Notes: a model not told the origin generated them from the letters alone. Counted from the first letter of the stretch, positions 1 through 9,425 are shown. The stretch is 64,000 nucleotides of DNA from DASSUW01 sp963730535 (GCA_963730535.1 CAVSRU010000011.1:62001-126000); one strand, 5' to 3'. Numbers and translations are program-made.

Positions 1-966
<966 letters not shown>

Positions 967-972
967 GCGCGG

Positions 973-1000
973 TTGCCAACGCGGCGGGGCGGCCTACATC
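973..1000 (+). promoter_or_regulatory. Leaderless promoter of the 60-aa gene
   Basis: TTGCCA, a 16-nt spacer, then TACATC. The TA lies 15 nt before the ATG at 1010, so transcription should begin at or just before the start codon. Confidence 0.5.
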
Positions 1001-1009
1001 CTGCCTCCG

Positions 1010-1192
1010 ATGGGCCCGATGGACAGGCGTCTGGCGGATTTCCGCAAGCGGTTCGCCCGTCGGCGGAGCAAGGGCCTGATGGCCAACCGGCAGGACGCGC
1101 TGTACCGGCCAGGTTCGCCGCAGGACGTGACGAGCCCGCGGGCCAAGAGCCAGCGCCACCGCAAGGTCACGGCCGACCGCTGGAACCAGTAG
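1010..1192 (+). CDS. Small basic hypothetical protein (60 aa)
   Basis: Not a family I recognise. The product is short and very basic (Arg/Lys rich) with no membrane segment or signal peptide. It begins MGPMDRRLADF; a second ATG is two codons in. Support for a real gene is the TTG-N16-TA promoter directly upstream, placed as for other leaderless genes here. Its 3' end overlaps the convergent oxidoreductase gene by 26 bp. A nucleic-acid-binding role is possible from charge alone, but nothing specific supports it. Confidence 0.45.
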   Translation: MGPMDRRLADFRKRFARRRSKGLMANRQDALYRPGSPQDVTSPRAKSQRHRKVTADRWNQ

Positions 1193-1850
1193 CCGGCCGC
1201 TCGAGCGCCGCCAGCGCCTCCTCGATCGGTGTCTCGCCGGCGACGGCCTCGAAGGTCACGCCGGCGAGCGCCCGATCGTGGACGGTGACCGCGAGCACGG
1301 CGGCGACATCGTCGCGGCTGATCTTCCCGTCGCCGACGCTCGCCCCGGCGCGGATGTGGCCCGTCCCGGGATCGTCGCTCAGCCAGCCGGGTCGGACGAT
1401 CGAGTAGGCGAGGCCGCTCGCGCGCAACTCGGCGTCGGCCTTGCCCTTGGCCCGCAGGTAGACGGCGAACGTGTCGTCGCCGGGCGCGTCGGGGTCGGCG
1501 CCGCGCGAGCTCAGCATCACGTAGCGATCGATCCCGTTCGCCCTGGCGGCGGCGATCAGCTTCACCGCGCCGCCGTAGTCCATCGTCCACTTGCGCTGCG
1601 GGCCGCTGCCCGGCCCGGCGCCCGCCGCGAAGACGACCGCGTCGGCGCCGGCGGTGACGCGCGCCACCTCGTCCTCGCCCGCGTGCTCGAGGTCGCACAG
1701 CAGCGGCTCGCCGCCGGCGGCCTCGACGTCGGCGGCGTGCGCGGCGTCGCGGATCAGCGAACGGACGCGGTCGCCGCGCTCGCGCAGCCGGCGAGTGAGC
1801 CGGAGCGCCACCTTCCCGTGGCCGCCTGCGATCGCCACGTCCATGCTCAT
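1167..1850 (-). CDS. NAD(P)-binding SDR-like protein (YwnB/YhfK type)
   Basis: Atypical short-chain dehydrogenase of about 227 residues. It has an N-terminal Rossmann motif (AIAGGHGKVA), a VVFAAGAGPGSG stretch, and YVMLSSRGAD leading into the central sheet, as in NAD(P)H-dependent isomerase/reductase-like proteins of the YwnB/YhfK group. The substrate is unknown. The longer reading frame starts at 1895, but ATG 1850 is preferred: it overlaps the stop of the upstream DUF2630 gene as ATGA, implying translational coupling, and the protein then begins right at the nucleotide-binding fold. Confidence 0.8.
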   Translation of the reverse strand: MSMDVAIAGGHGKVALRLTRRLRERGDRVRSLIRDAAHAADVEAAGGEPLLCDLEHAGEDEVARVTAGADAVVFAAGAGPGSGPQRKWTMDYGGAVKLIAAARANGIDRYVMLSSRGADPDAPGDDTFAVYLRAKGKADAELRASGLAYSIVRPGWLSDDPGTGHIRAGASVGDGKISRDDVAAVLAVTVHDRALAGVTFEAVAGETPIEEALAALERPATGSSGRP

Positions 1851-2071
1851 CGCCCCGCCTCGAGGCGAGCCGCACGCGCGCGCATCGACTCCCATATGCG
1901 GTCGAGCTCCGCGCGCACGTCCCGCAGGCGGTCCCGCTGCTGCCGCGAGGGGCGCGGGATCTCGAGCAGCGCCTTCTCTTCCCCGAGGAGCCCCTCGACG
2001 CGGGCGAACACGCCCAGGTCCGCCGGGACGTCGCCCTTGTCGGTGGGCAGCTGGACGTTGCGGATCGTCAT
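1847..2071 (-). CDS. DUF2630 family protein
   Basis: 74-residue, highly charged, probably helical protein. The pattern of a short N-terminus, EEKALLE, then LRDVRAELDRIWESMRAR matches the actinobacterial DUF2630 family of unknown function. It is first in a two-gene unit with the SDR-like gene (ATGA overlap). A CCTACC box lies 13 nt before the ATG, consistent with a leaderless mRNA, though no good -35 is visible. It is divergent from the gene at 2155 across 83 bp. Confidence 0.75.
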   Translation of the reverse strand: MTIRNVQLPTDKGDVPADLGVFARVEGLLGEEKALLEIPRPSRQQRDRLRDVRAELDRIWESMRARAARLEAGR

Positions 2072-2116
2072 GCCGAGCGCGGTAGGCCGCGAGCGCGCGG
2101 TCTCCAGTGAGACCGC

Positions 2117-2144
2117 TTGATCACGGCGGCCTGCGCCCTACCGA
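2117..2144 (+). promoter_or_regulatory. Leaderless promoter of the 2155-2978 operon
   Basis: TTGATC, 16-nt spacer, TACCGA; the TA is 16 nt before ATG 2155. This selects 2155 over the longer reading frame starting at 2107. Confidence 0.55.
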
Positions 2145-2154
2145 CGGGGGACAC

Positions 2155-2343
2155 ATGCCGACCCGCATCGTGTTCGACGACGGCCTGGAGATCACCGTCC
2201 ACGAGTCGGAGGACGACGTCGTCCTCGCCGTCCGCCGCGACCACCCCAACCCCGTCAGGCTGCGGCGGGACGGCGAAGGCCGGCCGCTGTACGTCAACTG
2301 GGACCACGTGCGGCTGATCGAGCCGGACGGCCGATCGGCATGA
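2155..2343 (+). CDS. Hypothetical protein (62 aa)
   Basis: Small soluble protein, begins MPTRIVFDDGLEITVHE, predicted mostly beta strand (alternating hydrophobic residues ending in VNWDHVRLIEPD). Its style resembles small proteins that carry a short beta-barrel, but I do not recognise a named family. Its stop overlaps the next ATG as ATGA, so it is the first gene of a coupled pair. The start is chosen because the TTG-N16-TA promoter lies just upstream. Confidence 0.6.
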   Translation: MPTRIVFDDGLEITVHESEDDVVLAVRRDHPNPVRLRRDGEGRPLYVNWDHVRLIEPDGRSA

Positions 2344-2978
2344 CCGCCGTCCTGGAACGAGGCGACGCGTCCTTCTTCTATCGCCCTCGCGTGGGCGCCG
2401 CCGAGGTCCGCGGGTTGGGCGACGTCCAGCGCTTCTTCGTGATCCTCATGCCCGACGGCGACCGGCCCTACCGGCGGCTGATCGTGGGCCGCAAGCGCCT
2501 CCCGGACCCGGGCTCGCACGAGCGCGAGTGGGCGTTCGTGGCCGACGTGACCAGCGACGCAGCGGCCCTGCGGGCCGACATCGAGGCCGAGCCGCGCGCG
2601 CGGTCCGCCGGCGCGGCATGGTACGCGCTCGTCGACCATGAGGGCCACACCCACCTCGCCTACGTGGTCGTGCGGCCGCAGGGTCCCGCAGCCCTGCAGC
2701 GTGAGCTCAACATCAGGCCCCAGGCGAGCTACATCGCCGCGGTCCGCAATCCCGACGCGCCGGCGCCGCGCGGCGCCGGGCTTCCGGAGCACCGGCGCGC
2801 GCAGTACCCGCCCGCGCTGCGCGAGCGCTTCGGCAGCCGGCGATTCATTCCCGCCAACCCGCCGGAGCTGCTGGACTACCCGGGCGCGGAGCTGGTCCTG
2901 ATCGGCGCCGCCGAGGACGCGTCGCCCGCGCCCGACCTCATTCGCCGGGAAGCGCCGGCGGGCGCTCGAGGCGAATGA
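2340..2978 (+). CDS. Conserved hypothetical protein (212 aa)
   Basis: Soluble protein with motifs SFFYRPRVG near the N-terminus, DVQRFFVILMP and YRRLIVGRKRLPD, then a proline-rich C-terminus. I recall similar proteins annotated only as hypothetical across several phyla, so function is unknown. It is translationally coupled to the 62-aa gene by ATGA. The 3' end overlaps the convergent DUF5335 gene by 41 bp. No transmembrane segments or catalytic signature were seen. Confidence 0.7.
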   Translation: MTAVLERGDASFFYRPRVGAAEVRGLGDVQRFFVILMPDGDRPYRRLIVGRKRLPDPGSHEREWAFVADVTSDAAALRADIEAEPRARSAGAAWYALVDHEGHTHLAYVVVRPQGPAALQRELNIRPQASYIAAVRNPDAPAPRGAGLPEHRRAQYPPALRERFGSRRFIPANPPELLDYPGAELVLIGAAEDASPAPDLIRREAPAGARGE

Positions 2979-3303
2979 GCCACTGGTGGCCCTCGCCGTC
3001 CTCGATGTCGTACGTCACCTCGAGCGGCGGGGCCTCGCCGGTGGCGACGAGCACCCGCTGCGGCTCCTCGATGCGGAGCTCGCGGCGCTCCGGCGGCGAG
3101 CCAGGGGCGTCCAGGCCGACGACGATCGCGTCGGCGGCGGCGTCGTAGGTCATGTCCGTGAGGACGAGGCGCTCGGCCTCGAACTGATCGCCGATGTCGC
3201 GGCCGACGACCTCGACCGTCGCCTCGACGGTGCCCAGGACGGTCGTCAGCTCCTCGAAGTACGAGCGCCAAGCCTCGCGTGGGATCTCGGTGGTGGTCGT
3301 CAT
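2938..3303 (-). CDS. DUF5335 family protein
   Basis: 121-residue protein starting MTTTTEIPREAWRSYFEE, matching the DUF5335 pattern (an IPRE.W..F...L N-terminus followed by a beta-rich domain ending in a charged tail). Function is unknown; the family is common in soil actinobacteria. A TACGAG box 14 nt before the ATG suggests its own leaderless promoter. It is 18 bp downstream of the aldo/keto reductase gene on the same strand and converges with the 212-aa gene. Confidence 0.75.
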   Translation of the reverse strand: MTTTTEIPREAWRSYFEELTTVLGTVEATVEVVGRDIGDQFEAERLVLTDMTYDAAADAIVVGLDAPGSPPERRELRIEEPQRVLVATGEAPPLEVTYDIEDGEGHQWLIRLERPPALPGE

Positions 3304-3321
3304 CGATCGACCTCGTAGGCC

Positions 3322-4158
3322 TCACCGCGGCGACGACAAGCTCGGACTCGCCGGCGGCTCGAAAGCGGCGTCGAGCTCGACGAGGTCGTCGGCGCCGAGC
3401 CGCAGGTCGAGAGCGGCACGGTTGCGCTCGACGTGCGCGGTCGTCGACGCGCGCGGATGCGCGTGGACGCCGACGTGGCCGAGGATCCACGCCAGCGCGA
3501 CCTGCGCGGACGTCGCGCGGTGCCGCGCCGCGATGCCGCGCAGCACGCCGTCGCCGACGAGGCGGCCGCGATCGAGCGGTGAGCTCGCAAGCACCGGGAG
3601 GCCGCTGCGGAAGCAGAGGCGCAGCACGTCCCACTCGATGTCGCGGCGGGCCAGGCTGTAGACCGACTGGACGGCCTGGACCTCCGCGCCCGCGTCGAGC
3701 TCCACGAGCTCGTGCAGATCGGCCGCGGAGAAGCTCCCGACCCCCCACTGCCGGATCAGCCCGCGCTCGCGCAGCTCCTCGAACCCGGCAACCGTCTCCT
3801 CGAGCGGGTGCTCCCCACGCCCCGCCAGGAGATGGAGATCGAGCCGGTCGGTCCCGAGCCGCCCGAGACTGCGCTCGCACGCCGAGACGGTCCCCCGGCG
3901 CGTCGCATCGGCGGGATCGACCTTGCTGACGAGGAACGCATCGTCGCGGCGCCCGGCCAGGGCCACGCCGACGAGCCGCTCGGCCGCGCCGTCGGCGTAG
4001 CTCGGCGCGGTGTCGATCAGGCACATCCCGAGGTCGAGCCCGAGCCGCAGCGCCGCGATCTCCTGCTCGACGGGGTGCCGCCCCTCGGCCAGGCCACCCG
4101 AGCCCAGCCCCAGGACAGGGATCGTGTCGCCGGACGGCAGCGCGATCTGCGGGACCAT
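3322..4158 (-). CDS. Aldo/keto reductase
   Basis: NAD(P)H-dependent oxidoreductase of the AKR superfamily (about 278 aa, TIM barrel). Visible: N-terminal ALPSGDTIPVLGLGSGG, catalytic Asp in LIDTAPSYADG with the Tyr, catalytic Lys in LVSKVD, and WGVGSFSAADL. The usual His after strand beta-4 (LLHW in homologues) is replaced: here the segment reads LHLLAGRGEH. Activity may therefore be altered. The frame is open to 4194, but ATG 4158 is chosen because a TTGCGA-N16-TAATTG promoter sits 14 nt upstream and the protein then starts at the barrel. Confidence 0.85.
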   Translation of the reverse strand: MVPQIALPSGDTIPVLGLGSGGLAEGRHPVEQEIAALRLGLDLGMCLIDTAPSYADGAAERLVGVALAGRRDDAFLVSKVDPADATRRGTVSACERSLGRLGTDRLDLHLLAGRGEHPLEETVAGFEELRERGLIRQWGVGSFSAADLHELVELDAGAEVQAVQSVYSLARRDIEWDVLRLCFRSGLPVLASSPLDRGRLVGDGVLRGIAARHRATSAQVALAWILGHVGVHAHPRASTTAHVERNRAALDLRLGADDLVELDAAFEPPASPSLSSPR

Positions 4159-4166
4159 CTTCGCCG

Positions 4167-4194
4167 CAATTAGGACCGCCGCGGGTGGTCGCAA
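4167..4194 (-). promoter_or_regulatory. Leaderless promoter of the aldo/keto reductase
   Basis: Reading the minus strand: TTGCGA, 16 nt, TAATTG, then ATG 14 nt after the T. The -35 lies next to the divergent cydA control region. Confidence 0.55.
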
Positions 4195-4221
4195 GACTTG
4201 TGCGGCCTACTGCGCGCGGCG

Positions 4222-5628
4222 ATGGACGACCACGTCCTGATCGACCGGCTCCAGTTCACGCTGACGGTCACGTTCCACTACCTCTTCCCCATCCTCACGA
4301 TGGGGCTGGCGCTCTTCATCGCGCATATGAAGACCGTCTCCTACCTCGGTCGGCCGGACCGCCGTCTGTCTCTCTATCGCAAGACCGACGTCGAGCGCGA
4401 GCGCTATGAGGGGATGTCGCGCTTCTGGGCGAAGATCTTCGCCGTCAACTTCGCGTTCGGCGTGGTCACGGGGATTCCCCTGGAGTTCCAGTTCGGGACG
4501 AACTGGGCCGCGTTCTCGAACTACGCCGGCGGCGTGATCGGCACGACGCTCGCCATGGAGGGCATGTTCGCGTTCTTCGCCGAGTCGGTCTTCCTCGGCA
4601 TCTTCCTGCTCGCCCGCGAGCGTGTGAGCGCGCGCCTGCATTGGCTCGCGGCGCTGATGATCTTTGCGGGCTCGTGGCTGTCGGGCTGGTTCATCATCGC
4701 CACCAACGCATGGATGCAGCATCCCGTCGGCTACACGGGCTCGGGCGACAACGTCGAGATGGAGTCCTTCTGGGACCTCATGACGAATCCGTGGCTGCCG
4801 TGGCAGTACTTGCACAACATGCTCGGCGCCGCGCTCACGGGCGCGTTCGTGATCGCGGGGCTGGGCGCGTTCTACCTACTGCTCGGCCGGCACGTGGAGT
4901 TCGCCCGGACGTCGCTGCGGATGGGGGTCGTCGCCGGTCTCGTCCTCTGCGTGCTGATGATCTTCCCGACCGGCGATCGCTCGGCGCAGAACGTCGCAAG
5001 CCACCAGCCGCCCGCGTTCGCCGCCATGGAGGGGATGTTCGAGACCCAGGAGGGGGCGCCGCTCGTGATCATCGGCAACCCCAACCTGGAGGAGCGCCGG
5101 CTGGAGTCGGTGATCGAGATGCCCAGGCTGCTCTCGTTCCTGACGTCGCGGCGCTGGGACGAGCGCCTCACGGGGCTCGAGGACATCCCGGAGGACCGCT
5201 GGCCCGACTCGGTCCCGCTCGTCTACTACGCGTACCACATCATGGTCGGGCTCGGCACGATCCTGCTCGCGATCGCCGCCGTGGCCGCCGTGCTGCTGTG
5301 GCGCGGCCGCCTCTTCCGGTCGCGGGCGATGCTGTGGACGCTGATGCTGGCGTGGCCGTTCACGTATATCGCCAACATCGCCGGCTGGACGACGGCCGAG
5401 ACCGGGCGCCAGCCGTGGGTGGTCTACGGGCTGCTGCGCACCGAGGACGGCGCCTCGCCGGCCGAGTCGGTGCCGTCCGGGACGGCCCTGTTCACGCTGC
5501 TCGGGTTCGCGGGCCTGTACACGCTGCTCGCGCTCCTGTTCGTCCTGCTGATGGTGCGGATCGTGAGCCACGGGCCCGAGGAGGAGGCCCTGACCACGAC
5601 GTCCGGCGCCGCCGCCGAGAGCCGTTAG
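4222..5628 (+). CDS. cydA: Cytochrome bd ubiquinol oxidase subunit I
   Basis: Membrane subunit (468 aa) of the high-affinity quinol oxidase that reduces O2 to water. Seen: RLQFTLTVTFHY with His19 (heme b595 ligand), the EGMFAFFAES segment, WQYLHNMLGA and YHIMVGLG with the heme b558 His and Met, and the GRQPW motif. The Q loop is short. The frame extends to 4198, but ATG 4222 places the His at residue 19 exactly as in E. coli CydA and lies 14 nt after a CCTACT box, so it is preferred. It is followed after 6 bp by cydB; no cydCD is nearby. Confidence 0.95.
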   Translation: MDDHVLIDRLQFTLTVTFHYLFPILTMGLALFIAHMKTVSYLGRPDRRLSLYRKTDVERERYEGMSRFWAKIFAVNFAFGVVTGIPLEFQFGTNWAAFSNYAGGVIGTTLAMEGMFAFFAESVFLGIFLLARERVSARLHWLAALMIFAGSWLSGWFIIATNAWMQHPVGYTGSGDNVEMESFWDLMTNPWLPWQYLHNMLGAALTGAFVIAGLGAFYLLLGRHVEFARTSLRMGVVAGLVLCVLMIFPTGDRSAQNVASHQPPAFAAMEGMFETQEGAPLVIIGNPNLEERRLESVIEMPRLLSFLTSRRWDERLTGLEDIPEDRWPDSVPLVYYAYHIMVGLGTILLAIAAVAAVLLWRGRLFRSRAMLWTLMLAWPFTYIANIAGWTTAETGRQPWVVYGLLRTEDGASPAESVPSGTALFTLLGFAGLYTLLALLFVLLMVRIVSHGPEEEALTTTSGAAAESR

Positions 5629-5634
5629 CGCGCC

Positions 5635-6663
5635 ATGGAGGTCATGTGGTTCAGCTTCCTCGCGTTCATGATCACCATGTACGTGGTCCTCGACGGCTTC
5701 GACCTCGGCGTCGGGGCGCTGCACCTCCTGCTGGGGCGGACCGAGGACGACCGCGAGCAGGCCACGGCGGCGATCGGGCCCGTCTGGAACGGCAACGAGG
5801 TCTGGCTGATCGCGGCCGGCGGGGTGCTGTTCATGATCTTCCCGAAGGTGTACGCCGCGGCGTTCAGCGGCCTCTACTTCGGCCTCATCCTCGCGCTCTG
5901 GCTGCTCGTCGGCCGTGGTCTCGGGCTCGAGCTGCGGCACCAGGTCGACAACCCGCTCTGGCGGCAGGCGTGCGACGCCGTGTTCGCGCTGTCGTCGGCG
6001 GGACTGGCGTTCGTGTTCGGGGTCGCGCTCGGCAACGTCGTGCGCGGCGTTCCGCTCGGCCCGGATGGCTACTTCCACCTCGCGCTGTTCGACATCCTCG
6101 ACAGCTACGCCGTGCTGGTCGGCGTCTTCGGCGTCGTGGTGCTGTGCACCCACGGCGCCGGCTTCCTCGCCTTCCGGACGGACGGCGAGCTCGCCGCCCG
6201 GGCGCGTCGCTGGGCGCGAGCGCTGGTGTGGCCGGAGGCCGCGCTGTTCGTCGCGCTCGTCGTCCCGACGTACGCCGTGCGCGAGGAGATGCTCACCAAC
6301 CTCGTCGACGATCCGTGGCGGCTCGCGTTCCCGGTGCTCGCCGTCGCGGCGCTGGCGGCGCTCATCGTCTTTCAGCGCCGCGGACTGTGGGCGCGCGCGT
6401 TCGCCGCCTCGTCGCTGTTCGTGGTCGGGCTGCTCACGACGGTCGCGGCCGGCCTGTACCCGAACGTCCTGCCGGCGCGCGAAGGCGCGGCCGGATCGCT
6501 GACGGTCGAGAACGCGATCGCGGGCGACACGGTGCTGCGAACCGCGCTGATCTGGTGGCCGCTCGCGCTAGCGCTCGCCGGCGTCTACTTCGCGCTCGCC
6601 TACCGGATGGTCATCCAGCCCGCACGGCGGGGCGAGCAGAGCCCAACCGCTTCACGATCGTGA
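5635..6663 (+). CDS. cydB: Cytochrome bd ubiquinol oxidase subunit II
   Basis: 342-residue polytopic membrane protein, partner of CydA. The N-terminus carries the family signature: VLDGFDLGVGAL followed by IGPVWNGNEVWLIAAGG. About eight hydrophobic segments follow, with NLVDDPWRLAFP in the second half. It begins 6 bp after the cydA stop, so the two form an operon. ATG 5644 is an alternative start. Cytochrome bd typically serves low oxygen or nitrosative/oxidative stress, which fits the stress content of this window. Confidence 0.95.
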   Translation: MEVMWFSFLAFMITMYVVLDGFDLGVGALHLLLGRTEDDREQATAAIGPVWNGNEVWLIAAGGVLFMIFPKVYAAAFSGLYFGLILALWLLVGRGLGLELRHQVDNPLWRQACDAVFALSSAGLAFVFGVALGNVVRGVPLGPDGYFHLALFDILDSYAVLVGVFGVVVLCTHGAGFLAFRTDGELAARARRWARALVWPEAALFVALVVPTYAVREEMLTNLVDDPWRLAFPVLAVAALAALIVFQRRGLWARAFAASSLFVVGLLTTVAAGLYPNVLPAREGAAGSLTVENAIAGDTVLRTALIWWPLALALAGVYFALAYRMVIQPARRGEQSPTASRS

Positions 6664-6813
6664 TCGCGCGCTGGTCCGCGGGCGGAAGCGACGGTGGGTC
6701 ATTTCGCCCCCGGCGTCGGAGCAGGACGACATCGGGCGCAGCCGCGGCATGCGGAGCGGATGCGCGGGAGACCAGTAGCCCCTGAGGCGTTCCCGCGGAA
6801 ACGCTGATCGGCG

Positions 6814-7446
6814 TCATCGCGCGTAGAACTCGATGATGAGATGCTCGTCCACCGGCGCGGCGATCTCGTCGCGGTGCGGGTAGCGCAGCACGCTCCCCTC
6901 AAGCGCGTCGACGTCGAGCTCGAGCCACGGCGGGATCGCGCCGACGAGCTCGGTCGCCGCGGCGGCGACCGGCGCGACCGGGCTGTCGGGCGCGATCGCC
7001 ACCGTCTGCCCGGGCCGGACGCGGTACGAGGGCACGTCGACGCGCCGGCCGTCCACCAGCACGTGTCCGTGCGTCACGAACTGGCGAGCCTGCGCGCGCG
7101 TCGTCGCGAGGCCCAGCCGGTAGACCACGTTGTCCAGCCGCGTCTCCAGCAACACGAGCAGGTGCCGGCCGGGCTGGCCCAGGGCCCGCCGCGACGCCAG
7201 GTCGACGTACCGTCGGAACTGCCGCTCACGAACGCCGTAGTAGCGCTTGGCGCGCTGCTTCTCGCGTAGCTGGCGCGCGTAGACCGACTGCCGCGGCGGG
7301 CGCCGTCGGCTGCCGCGCTGCCCGGGCGGAGCGGCGCCTCGCCGCTCGAGCGCCGACTTGCCGCGCAGCGCGCGCTCGCCCTTGAGGAACAGCTCCACGC
7401 CTTCGCGCCGCGAAAGCCGCTCGACGGGTCCCGTGTACCGGCCCAC
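6814..7446 (-). CDS. rpsD: 30S ribosomal protein S4, cysteine-free (zinc-independent) form
   Basis: 210-residue S4-type protein. GRYTGPVERLSRREGVELFLKG at the N-terminus, the RQSVYARQLREKQRAKRYYGV stretch and an S4 RNA-binding domain (LETRLDNVVYRLGLATTRAQARQ, VTHGHVLVDGRRVDVPSY) are clear. The N-terminal zinc-ribbon cysteines of C+ S4 are all absent. It stands alone, away from rpsM/rpsK/rpoA, so it is probably a second S4 paralogue. GTG 7446 is chosen over GTG 7452 because the TATCGG box is 12 nt upstream and the protein then starts MGRYTGPV. Confidence 0.88.
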   Translation of the reverse strand: MGRYTGPVERLSRREGVELFLKGERALRGKSALERRGAAPPGQRGSRRRPPRQSVYARQLREKQRAKRYYGVRERQFRRYVDLASRRALGQPGRHLLVLLETRLDNVVYRLGLATTRAQARQFVTHGHVLVDGRRVDVPSYRVRPGQTVAIAPDSPVAPVAAAATELVGAIPPWLELDVDALEGSVLRYPHRDEIAAPVDEHLIIEFYAR

Positions 7447-7452
7447 GCTCAC

Positions 7453-7480
7453 CCGATAGGGCGTCCCATGGCGCCCGCAA
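7453..7480 (-). promoter_or_regulatory. Leaderless promoter of the S4 paralogue
   Basis: Minus strand: TTGCGG, 16 nt, TATCGG, 12 nt before GTG 7446. No Zur-type palindrome was recognised in the short gap. Confidence 0.5.
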
Positions 7481-7485
7481 GCCCG

Positions 7486-9381
7486 TCAGAGCGGGATCCG
7501 CGATCCCATGGTGATCGTGCGATCGTCCGGCAGGCGGAAGTAGTCGGCGGGGGTGGCCGCGTTGCGGGCCATCGCGACGAAGAGCTTCTTGCGCCAGCGG
7601 GCCATCCCCGGCGCAGCCGTGACTCGGATCGAGATGCGGGAGAGGAAGTAGGTGGGCTGCTCGATGCCCGAGCCCCACTCGACGCCCATGGACTGCGCCA
7701 ACCGCAGCGCCTCGGGGATATCGGCCGGGTCCTGGAGGCCGAAGCGGGCCGTCACGTGCGTGATGTTGTCATCGGAGTACCCGAGGTCGTCGACCACGAC
7801 GCGATCGCCGGGCGGGACGTGCGGCACGTCGACCGGCTTCGCCCAGACGATCACGACATGCTCGTGGAGCACGTGGTTGTGCTCGACGTTCGCGCGCATG
7901 GCCAGCGGAGTCGTCTCGAGCGAAGGGTGCAGGAACACGGCGGTTCCCGGCACGCGCGGGAGCGGAGGATCGAGCGCATGCAGCGCGTCGATGAACCGCC
8001 GCAGCGGGCCCTCTTCGCGAACGCGGTTCGCGGTGACGATCTCCCGACCCCGATGCCAGGTCGTCATCACGCAGACGAGCCCGGCGGCGATGACGAGCGG
8101 CAGCCAGCCGCCACGGTGGACCTTGGTCAGGTTGGCCGCCAGGAACGTCGCCTCCACGGTCAGCAAGACCGCCACGCCGCCCCCGACCGCCCAGGCGGGC
8201 CAGCGCCAGCGCAGCCGCGCGACGGTGAAGAACAGGATCGTCGTGATCACGAACGTGGCGCTGACCGCGACGCCGTAGGCGGCACCGAGCCGCTCCGAGG
8301 AGCCGAAGGCGATCACGAGCGAGACGACCACGACGAACATGGCCCAGTTGACCGCCGGCACGTACACCTGGCCGACCGCGAGCGTGGATGTGTGACGGAT
8401 CGTCAGGCGCGGGAGGAACCCGAGCTGCACCGCCTGCCGCGAGACCGAGAACGCGCCGGAGATGACGGCCTGGGAGGCGATGACGGTGGCGACGGTGGCC
8501 AGGAACACCATCGGCACGCGCGCCCAGTGAGGCAGGAGCAGGAAGAACGGGCTCTCGACGGCGGCGGGGTCGCGCAGGATGAGCGCCGACTGCCCGAGGT
8601 AGTTGAGGGTCAGCGCGGGGAACACCAATCCGAACCACGCGCGGCGGATCGGCCGGCGGCCGAAGTGGCCCATGTCGGCGTACAGCGCCTCGGCGCCCGT
8701 GATCGCGAGCATGACTGCGCCTGCCGCGACGAACGCCACGCCTGGACGTCCGAGCACGAACTCGAGCGCGTGGCTCGGCGCCAGCGCCTCGACGACCTCG
8801 GGGTGGGCGACCACCTCGCGCGTCCCAGCGGCCCCGATGGCGACGAACCAGATCGCCATGACCGGCCCGAAGACCCAGCCGACCGCCTGCGTCCCCCAGC
8901 GCTGCACCGCGAACAGCGCCGTCAGGATCGCCACCGCGATCGGGACGACGAGTGCCCCGAGGCTCGGGGCCGCGACGTTGAGTCCCTCCACCGCCGACAG
9001 CACCGAGATCGCCGGCGTGATGACGCTGTCGCCGTAAAACAGCGACGCGCCGAAGACGCCCAGCAGAGTGAGCACCGCGCCGCCGGCGACGAGGTTCCGC
9101 GACGCACGCTGGACGAGCGCCGTCAGCGCCATGATGCCGCCCTCGCCGTCGTTGTCGGCGCGCATGACGAGCGCGACGTACTTGATCGAGACGATCAGGG
9201 TGACCGCCCAGAACAGAAGCGACATCACGCCATAGACGTCCGTGCGCGTGGGACGGACCACGCCGCCGTCCAGGGCGAACACGGTCTTGATCGCGTAGAG
9301 CGGGCTGGTGCCGATGTCGCCGAAGACGACGCCGAGGGCGGCAAGCGTCAGGCCGGTGAGCGCCGTCGTCGAATTGCGCAC
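7486..9381 (-). CDS. kup: Kup-type low-affinity potassium transporter
   Basis: K+ uptake protein of the Kup/HAK family, about 631 aa. The signature GVVFGDIGTSPLYA is near the N-terminus, followed by DNDGEGGIMAL, about twelve hydrophobic segments and a C-terminal cytoplasmic domain. The frame opens at a TTG at 9420, but GTG 9381 has a TTGCGT-N16-TATCGA promoter upstream (17 nt from the T) and removes only a non-conserved extension. Divergent from nhaA; pairing of K+ uptake with Na+/H+ exchange suggests ion and pH homeostasis. Confidence 0.92.
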   Translation of the reverse strand: MRNSTTALTGLTLAALGVVFGDIGTSPLYAIKTVFALDGGVVRPTRTDVYGVMSLLFWAVTLIVSIKYVALVMRADNDGEGGIMALTALVQRASRNLVAGGAVLTLLGVFGASLFYGDSVITPAISVLSAVEGLNVAAPSLGALVVPIAVAILTALFAVQRWGTQAVGWVFGPVMAIWFVAIGAAGTREVVAHPEVVEALAPSHALEFVLGRPGVAFVAAGAVMLAITGAEALYADMGHFGRRPIRRAWFGLVFPALTLNYLGQSALILRDPAAVESPFFLLLPHWARVPMVFLATVATVIASQAVISGAFSVSRQAVQLGFLPRLTIRHTSTLAVGQVYVPAVNWAMFVVVVSLVIAFGSSERLGAAYGVAVSATFVITTILFFTVARLRWRWPAWAVGGGVAVLLTVEATFLAANLTKVHRGGWLPLVIAAGLVCVMTTWHRGREIVTANRVREEGPLRRFIDALHALDPPLPRVPGTAVFLHPSLETTPLAMRANVEHNHVLHEHVVIVWAKPVDVPHVPPGDRVVVDDLGYSDDNITHVTARFGLQDPADIPEALRLAQSMGVEWGSGIEQPTYFLSRISIRVTAAPGMARWRKKLFVAMARNAATPADYFRLPDDRTITMGSRIPL

Positions 9382-9392
9382 GGCAGCAGTGG

Positions 9393-9420
9393 TCGATAGG
9401 TCCGCCTGCTCGGGACGCAA
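9393..9420 (-). promoter_or_regulatory. Promoter of kup
   Basis: Minus strand: TTGCGT, 16 nt, TATCGA. It lies inside the longer kup reading frame and is only 5 bp from the oppositely directed nhaA promoter. Confidence 0.5.
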
Positions 9421-9425
9421 CGTCC

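Noticed and set aside
4641..6785. Very long open frames overlapping cydAB (714 aa) and antisense to them
   Set aside because: Products are Arg/Ala/Gly-rich with no domain pattern; these are GC-rich shadow frames of cydA and cydB.
9382..9420. TTG start for kup at 9420
   Set aside because: Extension is unconserved and contains the likely kup promoter; GTG 9381 fits better.
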